Made by a program: the position numbers and the translations under genes. A DNA stretch of 32,343 bases, from assembly GCA_045616985.1 (NCBI GenBank), contig JAZLHU010000054.1:1-32343 (forward strand). Direction: 5' to 3'. Source of the DNA: RUG13409 sp045616985. GTDB lineage: Bacteria > Bacillota > Clostridia > Peptostreptococcales > Anaerovoracaceae. A model generated the notes under the pieces. It had not been told where the DNA came from, ran no database searches, and saw nothing but the letters and a program-made list of their open reading frames with translations. How positions within the stretch are numbered: the stretch's first letter is position 1; each line of letters starts with the position of its first letter. This document shows positions 15,402-23,853 of the stretch, in pieces.

Positions 15402-16049
15402 ATGCGGCACAGAAGAGTAAACGGAAAAGAAGAAGTATTTGAAGCCTGCAGCAAGTACATTATTGCAGGAGACCCCAGAGATAATAAAGGAAAGTGGAAG
15501 GAGGTCTTCGGAAACGATAGACCCATTGAGCTTGAAATAGGCAGCGGCAAAGGCCGGTTCATAAGCTCCAATGCCGTTCTTTACCCCGAAAAAAATTTCC
15601 TTGCATGCGAGGGACTTCCCGATGTATATGTAAGGATATGCGAAAAAATTCTTGAACTTGACCTTACTAACCTCAGGGTTATTCCGTGCTGGATGGATCA
15701 TGCATCGGAGTTTTTTGAAGACGGCGAGCTTTCCGGTATCTACATAAACTTCTGCGATCCGTGGCCGAAGAAAAGACATATAAAAAGAAGGCTTACCAAC
15801 CGCGAAAAGCTTGGTGAGTACAAAAGCATTGTCGGTCCGGGAAGCTTTATACAGATAAAAACAGACAATGATCCGCTTTTTGATTTTACCTTAGAGGAAA
15901 TCAAAGCGGCAGAGCTTGACCTTTTAGAGTGCAGCAGGGATCTGCATAGCAGTCCTTATGCTGAAAAGAATATAAAGACTGAATACGAAGATAAGTTCTC
16001 CGGAAGCGGAAAAAGTATAAATTATGCATTTTGCAAGGTTAAATTGTAA
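15402..16049 (+). CDS. trmB: tRNA (guanine-N7)-methyltransferase
   Basis: Methylates N7 of G46 in the variable loop of tRNAs using S-adenosylmethionine. 215 residues, usual length. Key features: MRHRRV start typical of the family, the SAM-binding LEIGSGKGRF (about 44-53), and the family signature NFCDPWPKKRHIKRRL (about 124-139), followed by the catalytic/tRNA-contact region with TDN. The start is unusual: no ribosome binding site precedes the ATG, and the U-tract of the upstream RNA ends six bases before it. Translation must therefore depend on read-through RNA with a weak or leaderless initiation, or an internal signal that I cannot see. The family start MRxRxV argues that the start is right. 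Confidence 0.93.
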   Translation: MRHRRVNGKEEVFEACSKYIIAGDPRDNKGKWKEVFGNDRPIELEIGSGKGRFISSNAVLYPEKNFLACEGLPDVYVRICEKILELDLTNLRVIPCWMDHASEFFEDGELSGIYINFCDPWPKKRHIKRRLTNREKLGEYKSIVGPGSFIQIKTDNDPLFDFTLEEIKAAELDLLECSRDLHSSPYAEKNIKTEYEDKFSGSGKSINYAFCKVKL

Positions 16050-16060
16050 CCATTTTGAAT

Positions 16061-16087
16061 TCCTTTCGTCTTTTGTGATGAAAGGAG
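16061..16087 (+). promoter_or_regulatory. Hairpin enclosing an SD-like sequence before the ECF sigma gene
   Basis: TCCTTTCGTC (16061-16070) pairs fully (one G-U) with GATGAAAGGA (16077-16086) around a 6-base loop. The 3' arm contains GAAAGGAG, the only Shine-Dalgarno-like sequence near the ATG at 16107, but it is 19 bases away. It may be the trmB terminator (tail GTTTTACT) or a control element. Confidence 0.45.
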
Positions 16088-16106
16088 TTTTACTAAGCAG
16101 CGAATT

Positions 16107-16667
16107 ATGGAAGATCTTCAGATAGTACAACTTTTTTTGGACAGGTCGGAAAAGGCCATTGAGGCATTGTCGGAAAAATTCGGCAAATACTTAAATGCCA
16201 TTGCTTTTAATGTGCTCTCAGACAAAGAGGATGCAGAAGAATGTGTAAACGATGCATACCTCAGAGTCTGGAACAGCATTCCTCCGCAAAGGCCGGGCTG
16301 TTTAAAGGCTTTTGCGGGCAAGATTACAAGAAATCTTGCTTTGGATCTTTTGGATAAAAAGAACGCATTAAAACGCGGCGGGAGCCGGATAAATATTGCT
16401 TTGGATGAACTTTCCGAGGTGGTTGGAAACAGCAGCGACCCTCTGGAAAATCTTCAGATGCAGGAGCTTACAAAATGCCTTAATGATTTTTTAGAGGCGC
16501 TTCCTTCGGATAAAAGAATTCTTTTCATGAAAAGATATTGGTACCTTATGTCCGTTAGGGATATCGCAAAAGAAATGGATATGACCGAAGCCAATGTAAA
16601 AACGAGTTTGTTCAGAGTAAGAAAACAGCTTAAAGAGGAGCTTACAAAAGAGGGTATCAACATATGA
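16107..16667 (+). CDS. ECF-type RNA polymerase sigma factor
   Basis: 186 residues. Region 2 (about 20-85) has the core-binding and -10 recognition helix pattern (ECVNDAYLRVWNSIPP), followed by a linker and region 4 (about 125-180) with helix-turn-helix (MSVRDIAKEMDMTEANVKTSLFR). No region 1 or 3, as expected for the ECF class. Its stop overlaps the next gene's start (ATGA), and the partner is a DUF4349 membrane protein, a common arrangement in Clostridia for a sigma factor with its anti-sigma or target. The signal that it responds to is unknown; envelope stress is a reasonable guess. The start lacks a well-placed ribosome binding site. Confidence 0.9.
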   Translation: MEDLQIVQLFLDRSEKAIEALSEKFGKYLNAIAFNVLSDKEDAEECVNDAYLRVWNSIPPQRPGCLKAFAGKITRNLALDLLDKKNALKRGGSRINIALDELSEVVGNSSDPLENLQMQELTKCLNDFLEALPSDKRILFMKRYWYLMSVRDIAKEMDMTEANVKTSLFRVRKQLKEELTKEGINI

Positions 16668-17809
16668 AGAACGAAGAATTATTAAGAGCCGTCGGCGAGG
16701 TTGACGAAAGCTTTGTTGAAGAGGCAGCTCCTGCCGATGACGGAGTTATAGAATTTAAGCGTGCAAAGCGCTGGCAGAAATGGACTGCGGGAATTGCTGC
16801 GGCACTTGTCATTTGCGTACTGGGGGGAACAATGCTCTTTTCCGGTATGGGCGCAGCAAAGAGCGAGCAGGCCATGGATTCAGTTACTGAAGCTGAGAAA
16901 TTTTCCGCTTACGATGAAAATTTTGCTTCTGATTACGGCTATATGGATTTGGATATCTCAAAGTCTGAACCTGAATCTCCGAAAAGAGCGATGCTTGAAG
17001 AGGAAAGCTATTACGCAGCCGGAAGCAGCCTTGTTCAAAACAGCATTAAAAGTCTGAATAAAGATAATCTTAAGCTTATCTATTATGCAAGCATGCAGCT
17101 TCAGACAACGGATTATGCCGAGGCAGAATCAGCCATCTATAAGCAGGTGGATGCCGTTGGCGGATATTTTGAAAACGTTAATGTAAATAACAGCTCATAT
17201 TACGAATCGGATAATTACAAGAGCGGGAATTACACGGTAAGAGTTCCGGCAGAAAGATATGCTGATTTTATCAACGGCGTCGGAGAAGCCTGCCATGTTG
17301 TCAATTTAAGTCAGAGCGTTGAGGATGTAGGCGAAAGCTACTTTGAGCTTGAAGGAAGACTTGAAACCCTGCGTACCAAAAGAGATCGTCTTAACGAGCT
17401 TTTAAAAGATGCCGCAACCATGACGGACATAATCCAGCTTGAAACAGAGCTTTCCAATACCGAGTACGAGATCGAAAACCTGACAACAAGAATCAATCAT
17501 TACGACAGCCTGATCGGATTCTCCACAGTGCATATTTATCTTGAGCAGGTTGTAAGAACAGACACAGGCGTAAGCGGTAACAACAGCTTCGGAGCAAGGC
17601 TTGCAAGAAGCTTTAAGAGAGGCCTTACAAGCTTTGCAAACGATCTTGAAGATCTTGCATTCTGGTTTGCAAGAAACATCATAGGAATAATCGTCTTTGT
17701 TGTGTTTGTATTCGTTGTAATAAAGTTCAACCTTTTATACAAACTCTTTACGGCAATAAAAAAGCTGTTTATGGGTAAAAAGGGCGGCAATCTCAACAGT
17801 AAAGATTAG
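16664..17809 (+). CDS. DUF4349 membrane protein, probable anti-sigma factor
   Basis: 381 residues. A short cytoplasmic N-terminus (about 1-38, ending in basic residues) precedes a transmembrane helix (about 41-62), then a long extracytoplasmic part of the DUF4349 family with a coiled-coil segment (LEGRLETLRTKRDRLNELL... LETELSNTEYEIENLTTRI, about 225-275), and a second transmembrane helix (about 340-362) with a basic cytoplasmic tail. The four-base overlap with the sigma gene and the small N-terminal cytoplasmic segment suggest that it holds the sigma factor at the membrane until a signal releases it; this is inference from genomic pairing. A strong hairpin follows. Confidence 0.85.
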   Translation: MKNEELLRAVGEVDESFVEEAAPADDGVIEFKRAKRWQKWTAGIAAALVICVLGGTMLFSGMGAAKSEQAMDSVTEAEKFSAYDENFASDYGYMDLDISKSEPESPKRAMLEEESYYAAGSSLVQNSIKSLNKDNLKLIYYASMQLQTTDYAEAESAIYKQVDAVGGYFENVNVNNSSYYESDNYKSGNYTVRVPAERYADFINGVGEACHVVNLSQSVEDVGESYFELEGRLETLRTKRDRLNELLKDAATMTDIIQLETELSNTEYEIENLTTRINHYDSLIGFSTVHIYLEQVVRTDTGVSGNNSFGARLARSFKRGLTSFANDLEDLAFWFARNIIGIIVFVVFVFVVIKFNLLYKLFTAIKKLFMGKKGGNLNSKD

Positions 17810-17831
17810 TGTAAAATTGTTAATAAAAATT

Positions 17832-17870
17832 AACGGCGCATTTGCTTAGACAAATGCGCCGTTGTATTTA
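17832..17870. terminator. Shared terminator between convergent genes
   Basis: A 13-bp perfect stem, AACGGCGCATTTG (17832-17844) with CAAATGCGCCGTT (17851-17863). The T-rich tail is better on the minus strand (AATTTTTATTAA after the stem), but it can also serve the DUF4349 gene. Confidence 0.85.
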
Positions 17871-18224
17871 CAGTAGTGAATTGAGCTTTTTATCAAATGA
17901 GAAAACGGATTCTCCGAGTATTTTTGCTCTTGCAGCAATGATACAGTCAACAAAATCCAAATTATGCTTTGCAAAGATGTCCAAGGCTTTAATTATGACA
18001 GCTTTGTTGTTTATCGATACTTCATCAAGCAGTGACGTTAAGGCATTGCAGATTTCCTTTTTGGGAACCTCATATACTCCATCCAATACGTAGACTGCTT
18101 CTGCTATTATTTCCGGAAGAACAAATGCACCCTCTGATATGATGGAGGCTGCTTTCTCGGACATATCCGGGATGTCGTTTAACAAGTACCGAAGAATTAC
18201 GTTGGTATCAATCAATCTTTCCAT
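17868..18224 (-). CDS. PIN-domain toxin (VapC-like ribonuclease)
   Basis: 118 residues, usual for PIN toxins. Acidic metal-binding positions are visible: Asp6 in LIDTNVIL, an Asp in FVDCIIAA (about 92-95) and an Asp in VFSFDKKLN (about 108-112). It would cleave RNA in the presence of Mg2+ when freed from its antitoxin. The gene starts 17 bases before the end of the upstream antitoxin gene and is thus coupled to it. The identity of the RNA target cannot be predicted. The locus lies between the sigma/DUF4349 pair and a MATE transporter, typical of a small mobile gene pair. Confidence 0.85.
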   Translation of the reverse strand: MERLIDTNVILRYLLNDIPDMSEKAASIISEGAFVLPEIIAEAVYVLDGVYEVPKKEICNALTSLLDEVSINNKAVIIKALDIFAKHNLDFVDCIIAARAKILGESVFSFDKKLNSLL

Positions 18225-18492
18225 ACTTGTTCACCATTGCTCGCTTGAATGCGCCATCTTCCTTTTCCATAAGTGATTTATCAGCATACTTCGAAAGAGC
18301 TGCTCGGCAGCTTTCTTTTTTTGCAGCCTTTCTGACTTTCGGCTGAAACGGGAACCCATTTTCCAGTATGCTTTGGGCAGTAAAAACCCGTATTGCTTCC
18401 GGAAGAGATGTTCCAAGCCTTTTGTACACTTCTTCAGCATCTTTTCTTATACTTTCATCCATACGAATTTGAATAATAGATTCTTTTGCCAT
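18208..18492 (-). CDS. RelB/DinJ-family antitoxin
   Basis: Start set at 18492 (MAKESIIQIRMDESIRKDAEEV), because the preceding codons of the longer frame run through the promoter; AAAGGA lies about 12 bases upstream. An alternative start at 18513 would add seven residues. 94 residues. The N-terminal IIQIRMD strand and the following helices form a ribbon-helix-helix-like DNA-binding domain as in RelB/DinJ; the charged C-terminal part (SLMEKEDGAFKRAMVNKY) should bind the PIN toxin. RelB-type antitoxins are usually paired with RelE-type toxins; a PIN partner is a known hybrid arrangement. It likely represses its own promoter at the direct repeats overlapping the -10 and -35. Confidence 0.85.
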   Translation of the reverse strand: MAKESIIQIRMDESIRKDAEEVYKRLGTSLPEAIRVFTAQSILENGFPFQPKVRKAAKKESCRAALSKYADKSLMEKEDGAFKRAMVNKYGKID

Positions 18493-18513
18493 AATACAAC
18501 CGCATCCTTTCAT

Positions 18514-18546
18514 TACGATTGTATTATATACTAATACGATTGTCAA
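18514..18546 (-). promoter_or_regulatory. Toxin-antitoxin promoter with paired operator repeats
   Basis: On the minus strand TTGACA (18546-18541), 17 bases, TACAAT (18523-18518). Direct repeats TACGATTGT (plus-strand 18514-18522 and 18535-18543) lie 21 bases apart, one on the -10 and one on the -35, as expected for autoregulation by a ribbon-helix-helix antitoxin. Confidence 0.75.
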
Positions 18547-18646
18547 TAATATACATAATATGCTAATTAAGCAATATAATAGCAGAAGGCATGTTAAATG
18601 TCAAATAATTGATCCATGAGTTATAGTCCTGTCATTTTTGTCTGAA

Positions 18647-18675
18647 TTCACGCGAGAACAAGAATATGTTATAAT
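18647..18675 (+). promoter_or_regulatory. Promoter of the MATE transporter gene
   Basis: Extended -10, TGTTATAAT (18667-18675). A weak -35 (TTCACG, 18647-18652) lies 17 bases upstream. The gene follows 20 bases later. Confidence 0.6.
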
Positions 18676-18694
18676 ATCCCCAGAGGTATAAGAA

Positions 18695-20077
18695 ATGGCT
18701 GTTAATAACGGAAACTTTGGAGAAGGCAGTATCCCAAAGTTATTGCTGAAATTGTCTTTGCCTATTATTGCTGCAGAGATTGTACACGTTTTGTACAATA
18801 TTGTTGACCGGATTTTTATCGGACATATGGCTGATGTAGGTACCGTTGCTCTTACCGGCGTCGGCGTGGCATTTCCGCTGATTACTTTCATCGGAGCTTT
18901 TGCAAATCTGTTTTCAACGGGAGGAGCAACGCTCTCTTCCATTGCAAGAGGCGAAGGTGATAATGATAAGGCAGAAAGAATCCTTTCAACATCGTTTACT
19001 CTCTTGGTGGTGGTTGGCCTTGTTCTTACGATTGGTCTTTATTTGCTTGCTCCGTGGGCGCTGGAAATAATGGGCGGAGATGAGGAAACCCTTCCGTATG
19101 CCTTGGATTATTTCAGGATTTATGTAATCGGAACCATACCTGTTTTAATCAGCCTTGGTATGAATACCTTTATTACTGCCCAGGGATTTTCCGGAATCGG
19201 AATGTGGACCGTACTTATCGGTGCGCTTTTAAATACAGGACTCGATCCTTTGTTCATATTCACATTTAACATGGGTATCAAGGGCGCTGCTTATGCAACG
19301 GTTGTTTCTCAGACTGTAAGTGCTCTTTGGGTTGTAGTTTTCCTTGTGGGTAAAAAGCCTATTATTCGTTTATCCCGTCTTTATATAGATCCGGTTTGCG
19401 TAACACAGATCTGCAAGCTCGGTATTACAGGATTTACATTCAAGGTTACAACCAGTATTGCCCAGGCTGTAATCAATGCAACGCTTAAGGCTTTCGGCGG
19501 CCCTATGAGCACGCTTTACATAGGTGCGATGTCCATCATCAATTCCTTAAGAGAGGTTACGACAATTCCCGTAAACGGTCTCGGAAACGGATATATTCCC
19601 ATTGCGAGCTATAATTACGGAGCAAAGAAATGGCAAAGGCTTGATAAAGCTATCGGAACATTTTTCCTTTATATTTTCATCATGAATCTGATTATCTGGG
19701 GAGTGCTGCTTCTTCTCCCAAGACCGCTTATCGGACTCTTCTCGGAGGACGCAGAGCTTACAGAGCTTACGGTTCATTGCATGATGATATACTTCGGAGC
19801 GTACATATTTATGTCATTCCAGGTTACCGGACAAAATACATATGTTGCTCTTAATTATCCCAGGCACGCATTGTTTTTCTCATTGCTTAGAAAGATCATC
19901 ATCGTAGTCCCCTGCACAATAATGCTCCCAAGGCTTGGCCTGGGAGTAGACGGCGTTTTCTATGCCGAGCTGATTTCCAATGTTATCGGCGGAATAGGTG
20001 CGTTGGCTGCTATGTACCTTACGGTTTGGCGCAAGGTAAAAAGACTTGCTAAAGGAGAAAGCGGAATAGAAGTGTAG
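18695..20077 (+). CDS. MATE family efflux transporter
   Basis: 460 residues, typical for MATE, with about 12 transmembrane helices. The N-terminal half starts IPKLLLKLSLPIIAAEIVHVLYNIVDRIFIGH, matching the family opening, and the repeat-start of the second half follows near residue 235. It would use Na+ or H+ gradients to export cationic organic compounds or drugs; specificity cannot be read. The ATG follows AGAGG. It has its own extended -10 promoter and stands alone. No regulator gene is adjacent. Confidence 0.92.
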   Translation: MAVNNGNFGEGSIPKLLLKLSLPIIAAEIVHVLYNIVDRIFIGHMADVGTVALTGVGVAFPLITFIGAFANLFSTGGATLSSIARGEGDNDKAERILSTSFTLLVVVGLVLTIGLYLLAPWALEIMGGDEETLPYALDYFRIYVIGTIPVLISLGMNTFITAQGFSGIGMWTVLIGALLNTGLDPLFIFTFNMGIKGAAYATVVSQTVSALWVVVFLVGKKPIIRLSRLYIDPVCVTQICKLGITGFTFKVTTSIAQAVINATLKAFGGPMSTLYIGAMSIINSLREVTTIPVNGLGNGYIPIASYNYGAKKWQRLDKAIGTFFLYIFIMNLIIWGVLLLLPRPLIGLFSEDAELTELTVHCMMIYFGAYIFMSFQVTGQNTYVALNYPRHALFFSLLRKIIIVVPCTIMLPRLGLGVDGVFYAELISNVIGGIGALAAMYLTVWRKVKRLAKGESGIEV

Positions 20078-20181
20078 GCTCTGTCTTTGGTGAAGGGTGA
20101 CCTTTATTCAAAACGGGTCGTTTTCATAAAATTACATTAGTTGATAATAATTTATTACATATAGTATTCAGAGGTGAAAAA

Positions 20182-21414
20182 ATGCAAAACGGAAAAAGAC
20201 CATTGGATGGTATAACGGTTCTCGATTTTACCATCGCACTTGCAGGCCCAACCTGTACCTCTTATCTTGCCGATTTCGGCGCAAGGGTCATCAAGGTTGA
20301 GACTTACGGAAAAGGTGACGTAGGCCGTGGTGTTAACGACAATCCGGCTATGGCGGGAGACCTTGTCAGCGGCGGCGATTCCTTCAACGGATTTAATCGC
20401 AACAAGGAAGGCATCAGCGTTGATCTTCGAAACGAAGAAGCAAAAGCTCTTCTTAAGCAGATGATTGCAAAGGTTGACGTGGTTGTATCCAACTACAGAC
20501 CGGGTGTTATGGACGACATGGGCTTTGGTTACGAGGATTGCAAAAAGATCAAAAAGGATATTATTTACGCAGATATCAGGGCATATTCCTGCGGGCCGAG
20601 AATTAACGATGGCGGTATGGATGTTGTAATCCAGGCTCGTGCCGGCACGATAGGATTTACCGGAACGGAAGACGGAACAGTTTGCAAGCCCGGTCCGTCA
20701 ATGTCTGATATGCTCGGAGGACACAACTGCTTTGAAGGCATCCTGATGGCTCTGTATCACAGGGCAATGACAGGAGAAGGGCAGCATGTTACATCCGTCC
20801 TTTCCGATGCGACAATGATGATCATGGAACAGTACATCGGTCCATGCCTTAACAATCCTGATCTGGTTCTTAAGCCAAACGGACTTGTTCACCAGGAAAT
20901 CGTTCCCTGTCAGGCATATAAAAGCGCGGATAACTATATCTACATTGCTGCGGGTTCAAACAAGCTTTGGGCTTCCATGGTGACAGCTATGGGTATTCCC
21001 GAATATGCAGATGATCCGAGATTTTTGAGCAACGACGACAGAAAGCACAACAAGCCGCTGATGGATAAGATTCTCGGCGATGTATTTGCTGCAAAGACTG
21101 CTCACGAATGGGAAAATATTCTTACCGAGGCAGGCGTTCCGAACTCTGTAATTGCAACTCCAAGACAGGCGTTTGAAGAAGCAAGAGATCAGGGCAACAC
21201 GGTTGTACAAAAGATTAAGCATCCTAAGTGGGGCGAAATATATGTTGCAGGTTATTCAATTCAGATGCACGAAAATCCGGCATACATTACAAAGCCTGCT
21301 CCCAGAAGAGGAGAAGATACAAAGAGAGTTATTCAGGAATTCACGGGAATCTCCGATGAAGAATTCAACAGACTGGTTGAAGAAAAAGCTCTTGAGCAGT
21401 TTAAGGAGGATTAA
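20182..21414 (+). CDS. Class III (CaiB/BaiF) CoA-transferase
   Basis: 410 residues, the standard family length. N-terminal GITVLDFTIALAGPTCTSYLADFGARVIKVE is the CoA-binding Rossmann start of family III. Asp176 in KPGPSMSDMLGG aligns with the catalytic aspartate (Asp169 in formyl-CoA transferase). In the context of the following dehydratase genes it probably activates a 2-hydroxy acid by swapping CoA with the product acyl-CoA, as HadA (2-hydroxyisocaproate) and FldA (phenyllactate) do. The exact substrate is not visible. GAGGTGAAAAA precedes the ATG, and its stop codon adjoins the next ATG. First gene of a four-gene operon. Confidence 0.92.
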   Translation: MQNGKRPLDGITVLDFTIALAGPTCTSYLADFGARVIKVETYGKGDVGRGVNDNPAMAGDLVSGGDSFNGFNRNKEGISVDLRNEEAKALLKQMIAKVDVVVSNYRPGVMDDMGFGYEDCKKIKKDIIYADIRAYSCGPRINDGGMDVVIQARAGTIGFTGTEDGTVCKPGPSMSDMLGGHNCFEGILMALYHRAMTGEGQHVTSVLSDATMMIMEQYIGPCLNNPDLVLKPNGLVHQEIVPCQAYKSADNYIYIAAGSNKLWASMVTAMGIPEYADDPRFLSNDDRKHNKPLMDKILGDVFAAKTAHEWENILTEAGVPNSVIATPRQAFEEARDQGNTVVQKIKHPKWGEIYVAGYSIQMHENPAYITKPAPRRGEDTKRVIQEFTGISDEEFNRLVEEKALEQFKED

Positions 21415-22569
21415 ATGTCAGACAAGTTTGAAAAATTACTTGACCAATTTGCGCAGCTTGCCCAAAAGCCTCATCAGACTGCACGGGAATGGTCAAAGAA
21501 GACAGGAAAAAAGGTTGTTGCGGTTGCAGGCCTTGATGTTCCCGAACCGGTAATTGAAGCTGCGGGAATGATCCCTCTTGTACTTTTAGAGGATGCGGCA
21601 AAGCCAATCTCCCTTGCAAACTCCCATGTACAGACACATATGTGCGGATACATGAGAAGCATGATAGAACAGGTCCTTGACGGAAGCCTCGATTATATCG
21701 AAGCTTTGATAATGAAGGATTGCTGCCATGAAATGAGAATGATCGGCGACCTTGTTCACTATATCTCCGACAAGGTAAAGACATATTTCATTTATTTCCC
21801 GCCCACACAGCACGAAAACCTTACTCATGATTACATGGTAAACGCAATCGCAAAATACAGAGCATATGTTGAAGGACTTGCAGGAAAGAAAATCACAGAT
21901 GAAGAACTGAAAAAAGCAATCGCAGTTCATAATGAAAACAGAAAGCTTCTTGTTAGGCTTTATGACATCAGAATGAAGAACCCGGGAATTATCGGCGGCG
22001 CTGCTGTTTCTAAGATTGTTCAGGCTTCAATGTGCATGCCTAAAGAAGAGCACAGCAAACTCTTAAAAGAACTTATTGCAGAGCTCGAAGAAATGGCAAA
22101 AGATTTTGCTCCGTCAAAGAAGGTTCCCGTAATTGTATCGGGATCACTTTGCGAAACATGCAAGGATTACGTTCTTGATGCGGTTGAGAGCTGCGGCGGC
22201 GTTATTGTTTACGATGACCTCTATGTAGGATCCAGATATTTCAATACACTGTATAAGGAAGAACTGGAGCCGGTGGAAGCTCTCATCGATGTGTATGTAA
22301 ACCCGGTTTCACCTTGCCCGACAAAATACGAAAAGCGTTCCATCGGAGATTATCAGCTTGAAATGCTTGAAAAGACAGGTGCTGCTGCAATCGTTGATGT
22401 AATAGTTCAAAACTGCGAAGCTCATTACTACGGATACTTTATGGCACACAGAAAGCTTACCAAAGCCGGCAAGCGTGATTTGGATTTATTTGTTGAGATG
22501 GAGAACAAGCAGGAGGGTCAGGTTAAGACCAGACTGCAGAGCTTCTTCGAAAGTTTGGAGGCAGAATAA
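21415..22569 (+). CDS. 2-hydroxyacyl-CoA dehydratase subunit (HadB/FldB-like)
   Basis: 384 residues. Member of the HgdB/FldB family that holds a [4Fe-4S] cluster and removes water from (R)-2-hydroxyacyl-CoA by a ketyl-radical route. Cluster cysteines in place: Cys77 (THMCGYMRS), Cys103/Cys104 (KDCCHEM) and Cys334 (VQNCEAHYY). The start follows directly after the CoA-transferase stop; the AAGGAGGA lies in the end of that gene. The stop overlaps the next ATG (TAATG), ensuring 1:1 translation with the partner subunit. Extra conserved Cys in SGSLCETC may also matter. Oxygen-sensitive by family. Confidence 0.93.
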   Translation: MSDKFEKLLDQFAQLAQKPHQTAREWSKKTGKKVVAVAGLDVPEPVIEAAGMIPLVLLEDAAKPISLANSHVQTHMCGYMRSMIEQVLDGSLDYIEALIMKDCCHEMRMIGDLVHYISDKVKTYFIYFPPTQHENLTHDYMVNAIAKYRAYVEGLAGKKITDEELKKAIAVHNENRKLLVRLYDIRMKNPGIIGGAAVSKIVQASMCMPKEEHSKLLKELIAELEEMAKDFAPSKKVPVIVSGSLCETCKDYVLDAVESCGGVIVYDDLYVGSRYFNTLYKEELEPVEALIDVYVNPVSPCPTKYEKRSIGDYQLEMLEKTGAAAIVDVIVQNCEAHYYGYFMAHRKLTKAGKRDLDLFVEMENKQEGQVKTRLQSFFESLEAE

Positions 22570-23834
22570 TGTCAGTTAACAGAATTGAAGCCACAGCCGG
22601 AATATCCCGGGTAATGGACGATTTCTACGCTCAGATCCGCGGATACGATAAGGTTGCATGGTGTATGGGACCTGTTCCCTACGAAGTAATGTTTTGTGCA
22701 GGCGTAGGATGCTTCCTTGCTGAAAACACTGCAACAAGAATTGCTGCTGCTCACGAGCAGGATAAATATATGGATACATCAAAGGCTGCAGGTCTTGGCA
22801 TTGAGTGCTGCTCATATGCAAAGATCAACATCGGCCAGGCACTGCTTATGGAGCAGGGTGCTGAAATTGCAGAAAGATTCAGACTTCCGAAGCCTGATTT
22901 TATTGCTCTTGGCGATGCATGCCCATCCATGATGCAATGGGCAAGATGCCTTGGCGAAATATTTGATGTTCCGGTGTTTGTATTTGATATGCCTTTCTGC
23001 GAAACAGATACAGACGAAGAAATAAAAGAAATACTTGAATACTACAAGAAAAGGCTTGCAGAATTCATTACCTTCCTTGAAGGTGTAACAGGAAAGTCCT
23101 TTGATATGGAGCTTTTAAAGCAGCGCTGTGCAACGATCTCCGAAATGACACTTTGGAGAAAGCAGATGTTTGAGCTTCAAAAGGCTGTTCCTGCACCGGC
23201 AAGCTTTATAGACGGTGCTGTTGTTATGGGTCCATCCCTTACGATCAGAACCGAAGCTGCAAAGGATCTTTACAAGAAGTTTGTGGAAGAGCAGATGTAT
23301 AGAGTGGCTCACGGCATAGGCGTTTCCGATAACGAACAGTACAGAATTATGTGGAAGGGCAACTTCCCATGGTACAAGGTCGGCGCACTGTCAAGACTCT
23401 TTGACAAATACAACGCGGTTATTGTTGACGGATGCTACGGCTTCTTAAAGGACTGCGAGCTTCCGGGAAAGGTATTTCCGCCATTCGGACTTCCGCCGGC
23501 AGATGACCCTCTTATGCATGTTGCATGCGACTATGCCGTAAGTGCATATTCCATGGGCTTTGATCCGAAATACGATCTTCAGTGCAAGACCTTTATTAAG
23601 GATTTCAGCATTGATGCGGTTATCATTCATTCACCTCATACATGCAGACCTTGGGGTATGGGATCATTTGATATGGCAAGAAGAATTGAAGATGAATATC
23701 ATATTCCATGCATCGTTTTGGAGCTCGATCATACAGACGAAAGCTATTACAATGATGCTCAGGTCGAAACAAGGATTCAGGCACTTTTGGAAGCGGTAGA
23801 TGCCAACAGAGCCAAGATGGGGAAAATGCGATAG
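22569..23834 (+). CDS. 2-hydroxyacyl-CoA dehydratase subunit (HadC/FldC-like)
   Basis: 421 residues, the second subunit of the heterodimer. Visible Cys ligand candidates are in IECCSYAKINIG (about 76-87), LGDACPSMMQW (about 115-125) and HSPHTCRPWG (about 355-364), comparable in order to the first subunit. Overlaps the first subunit by one base, with GGAGG in its end. It ends 19 bases before the activator gene. Both subunits share the DUF2229/HgdB-type fold. Which subunit binds the acyl-CoA cannot be told by eye; assignment to HadB or HadC is by order only. Confidence 0.92.
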   Translation: MSVNRIEATAGISRVMDDFYAQIRGYDKVAWCMGPVPYEVMFCAGVGCFLAENTATRIAAAHEQDKYMDTSKAAGLGIECCSYAKINIGQALLMEQGAEIAERFRLPKPDFIALGDACPSMMQWARCLGEIFDVPVFVFDMPFCETDTDEEIKEILEYYKKRLAEFITFLEGVTGKSFDMELLKQRCATISEMTLWRKQMFELQKAVPAPASFIDGAVVMGPSLTIRTEAAKDLYKKFVEEQMYRVAHGIGVSDNEQYRIMWKGNFPWYKVGALSRLFDKYNAVIVDGCYGFLKDCELPGKVFPPFGLPPADDPLMHVACDYAVSAYSMGFDPKYDLQCKTFIKDFSIDAVIIHSPHTCRPWGMGSFDMARRIEDEYHIPCIVLELDHTDESYYNDAQVETRIQALLEAVDANRAKMGKMR

Positions 23835-23853
23835 AAGAGTAGGAGACGGATTT

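Noticed and set aside
20110..20124. Terminator after the MATE gene
   Set aside because: AAAACG-GGT-CGTTTT is only a 6-bp stem with no T-tract of useful length on the plus strand; too weak to call.
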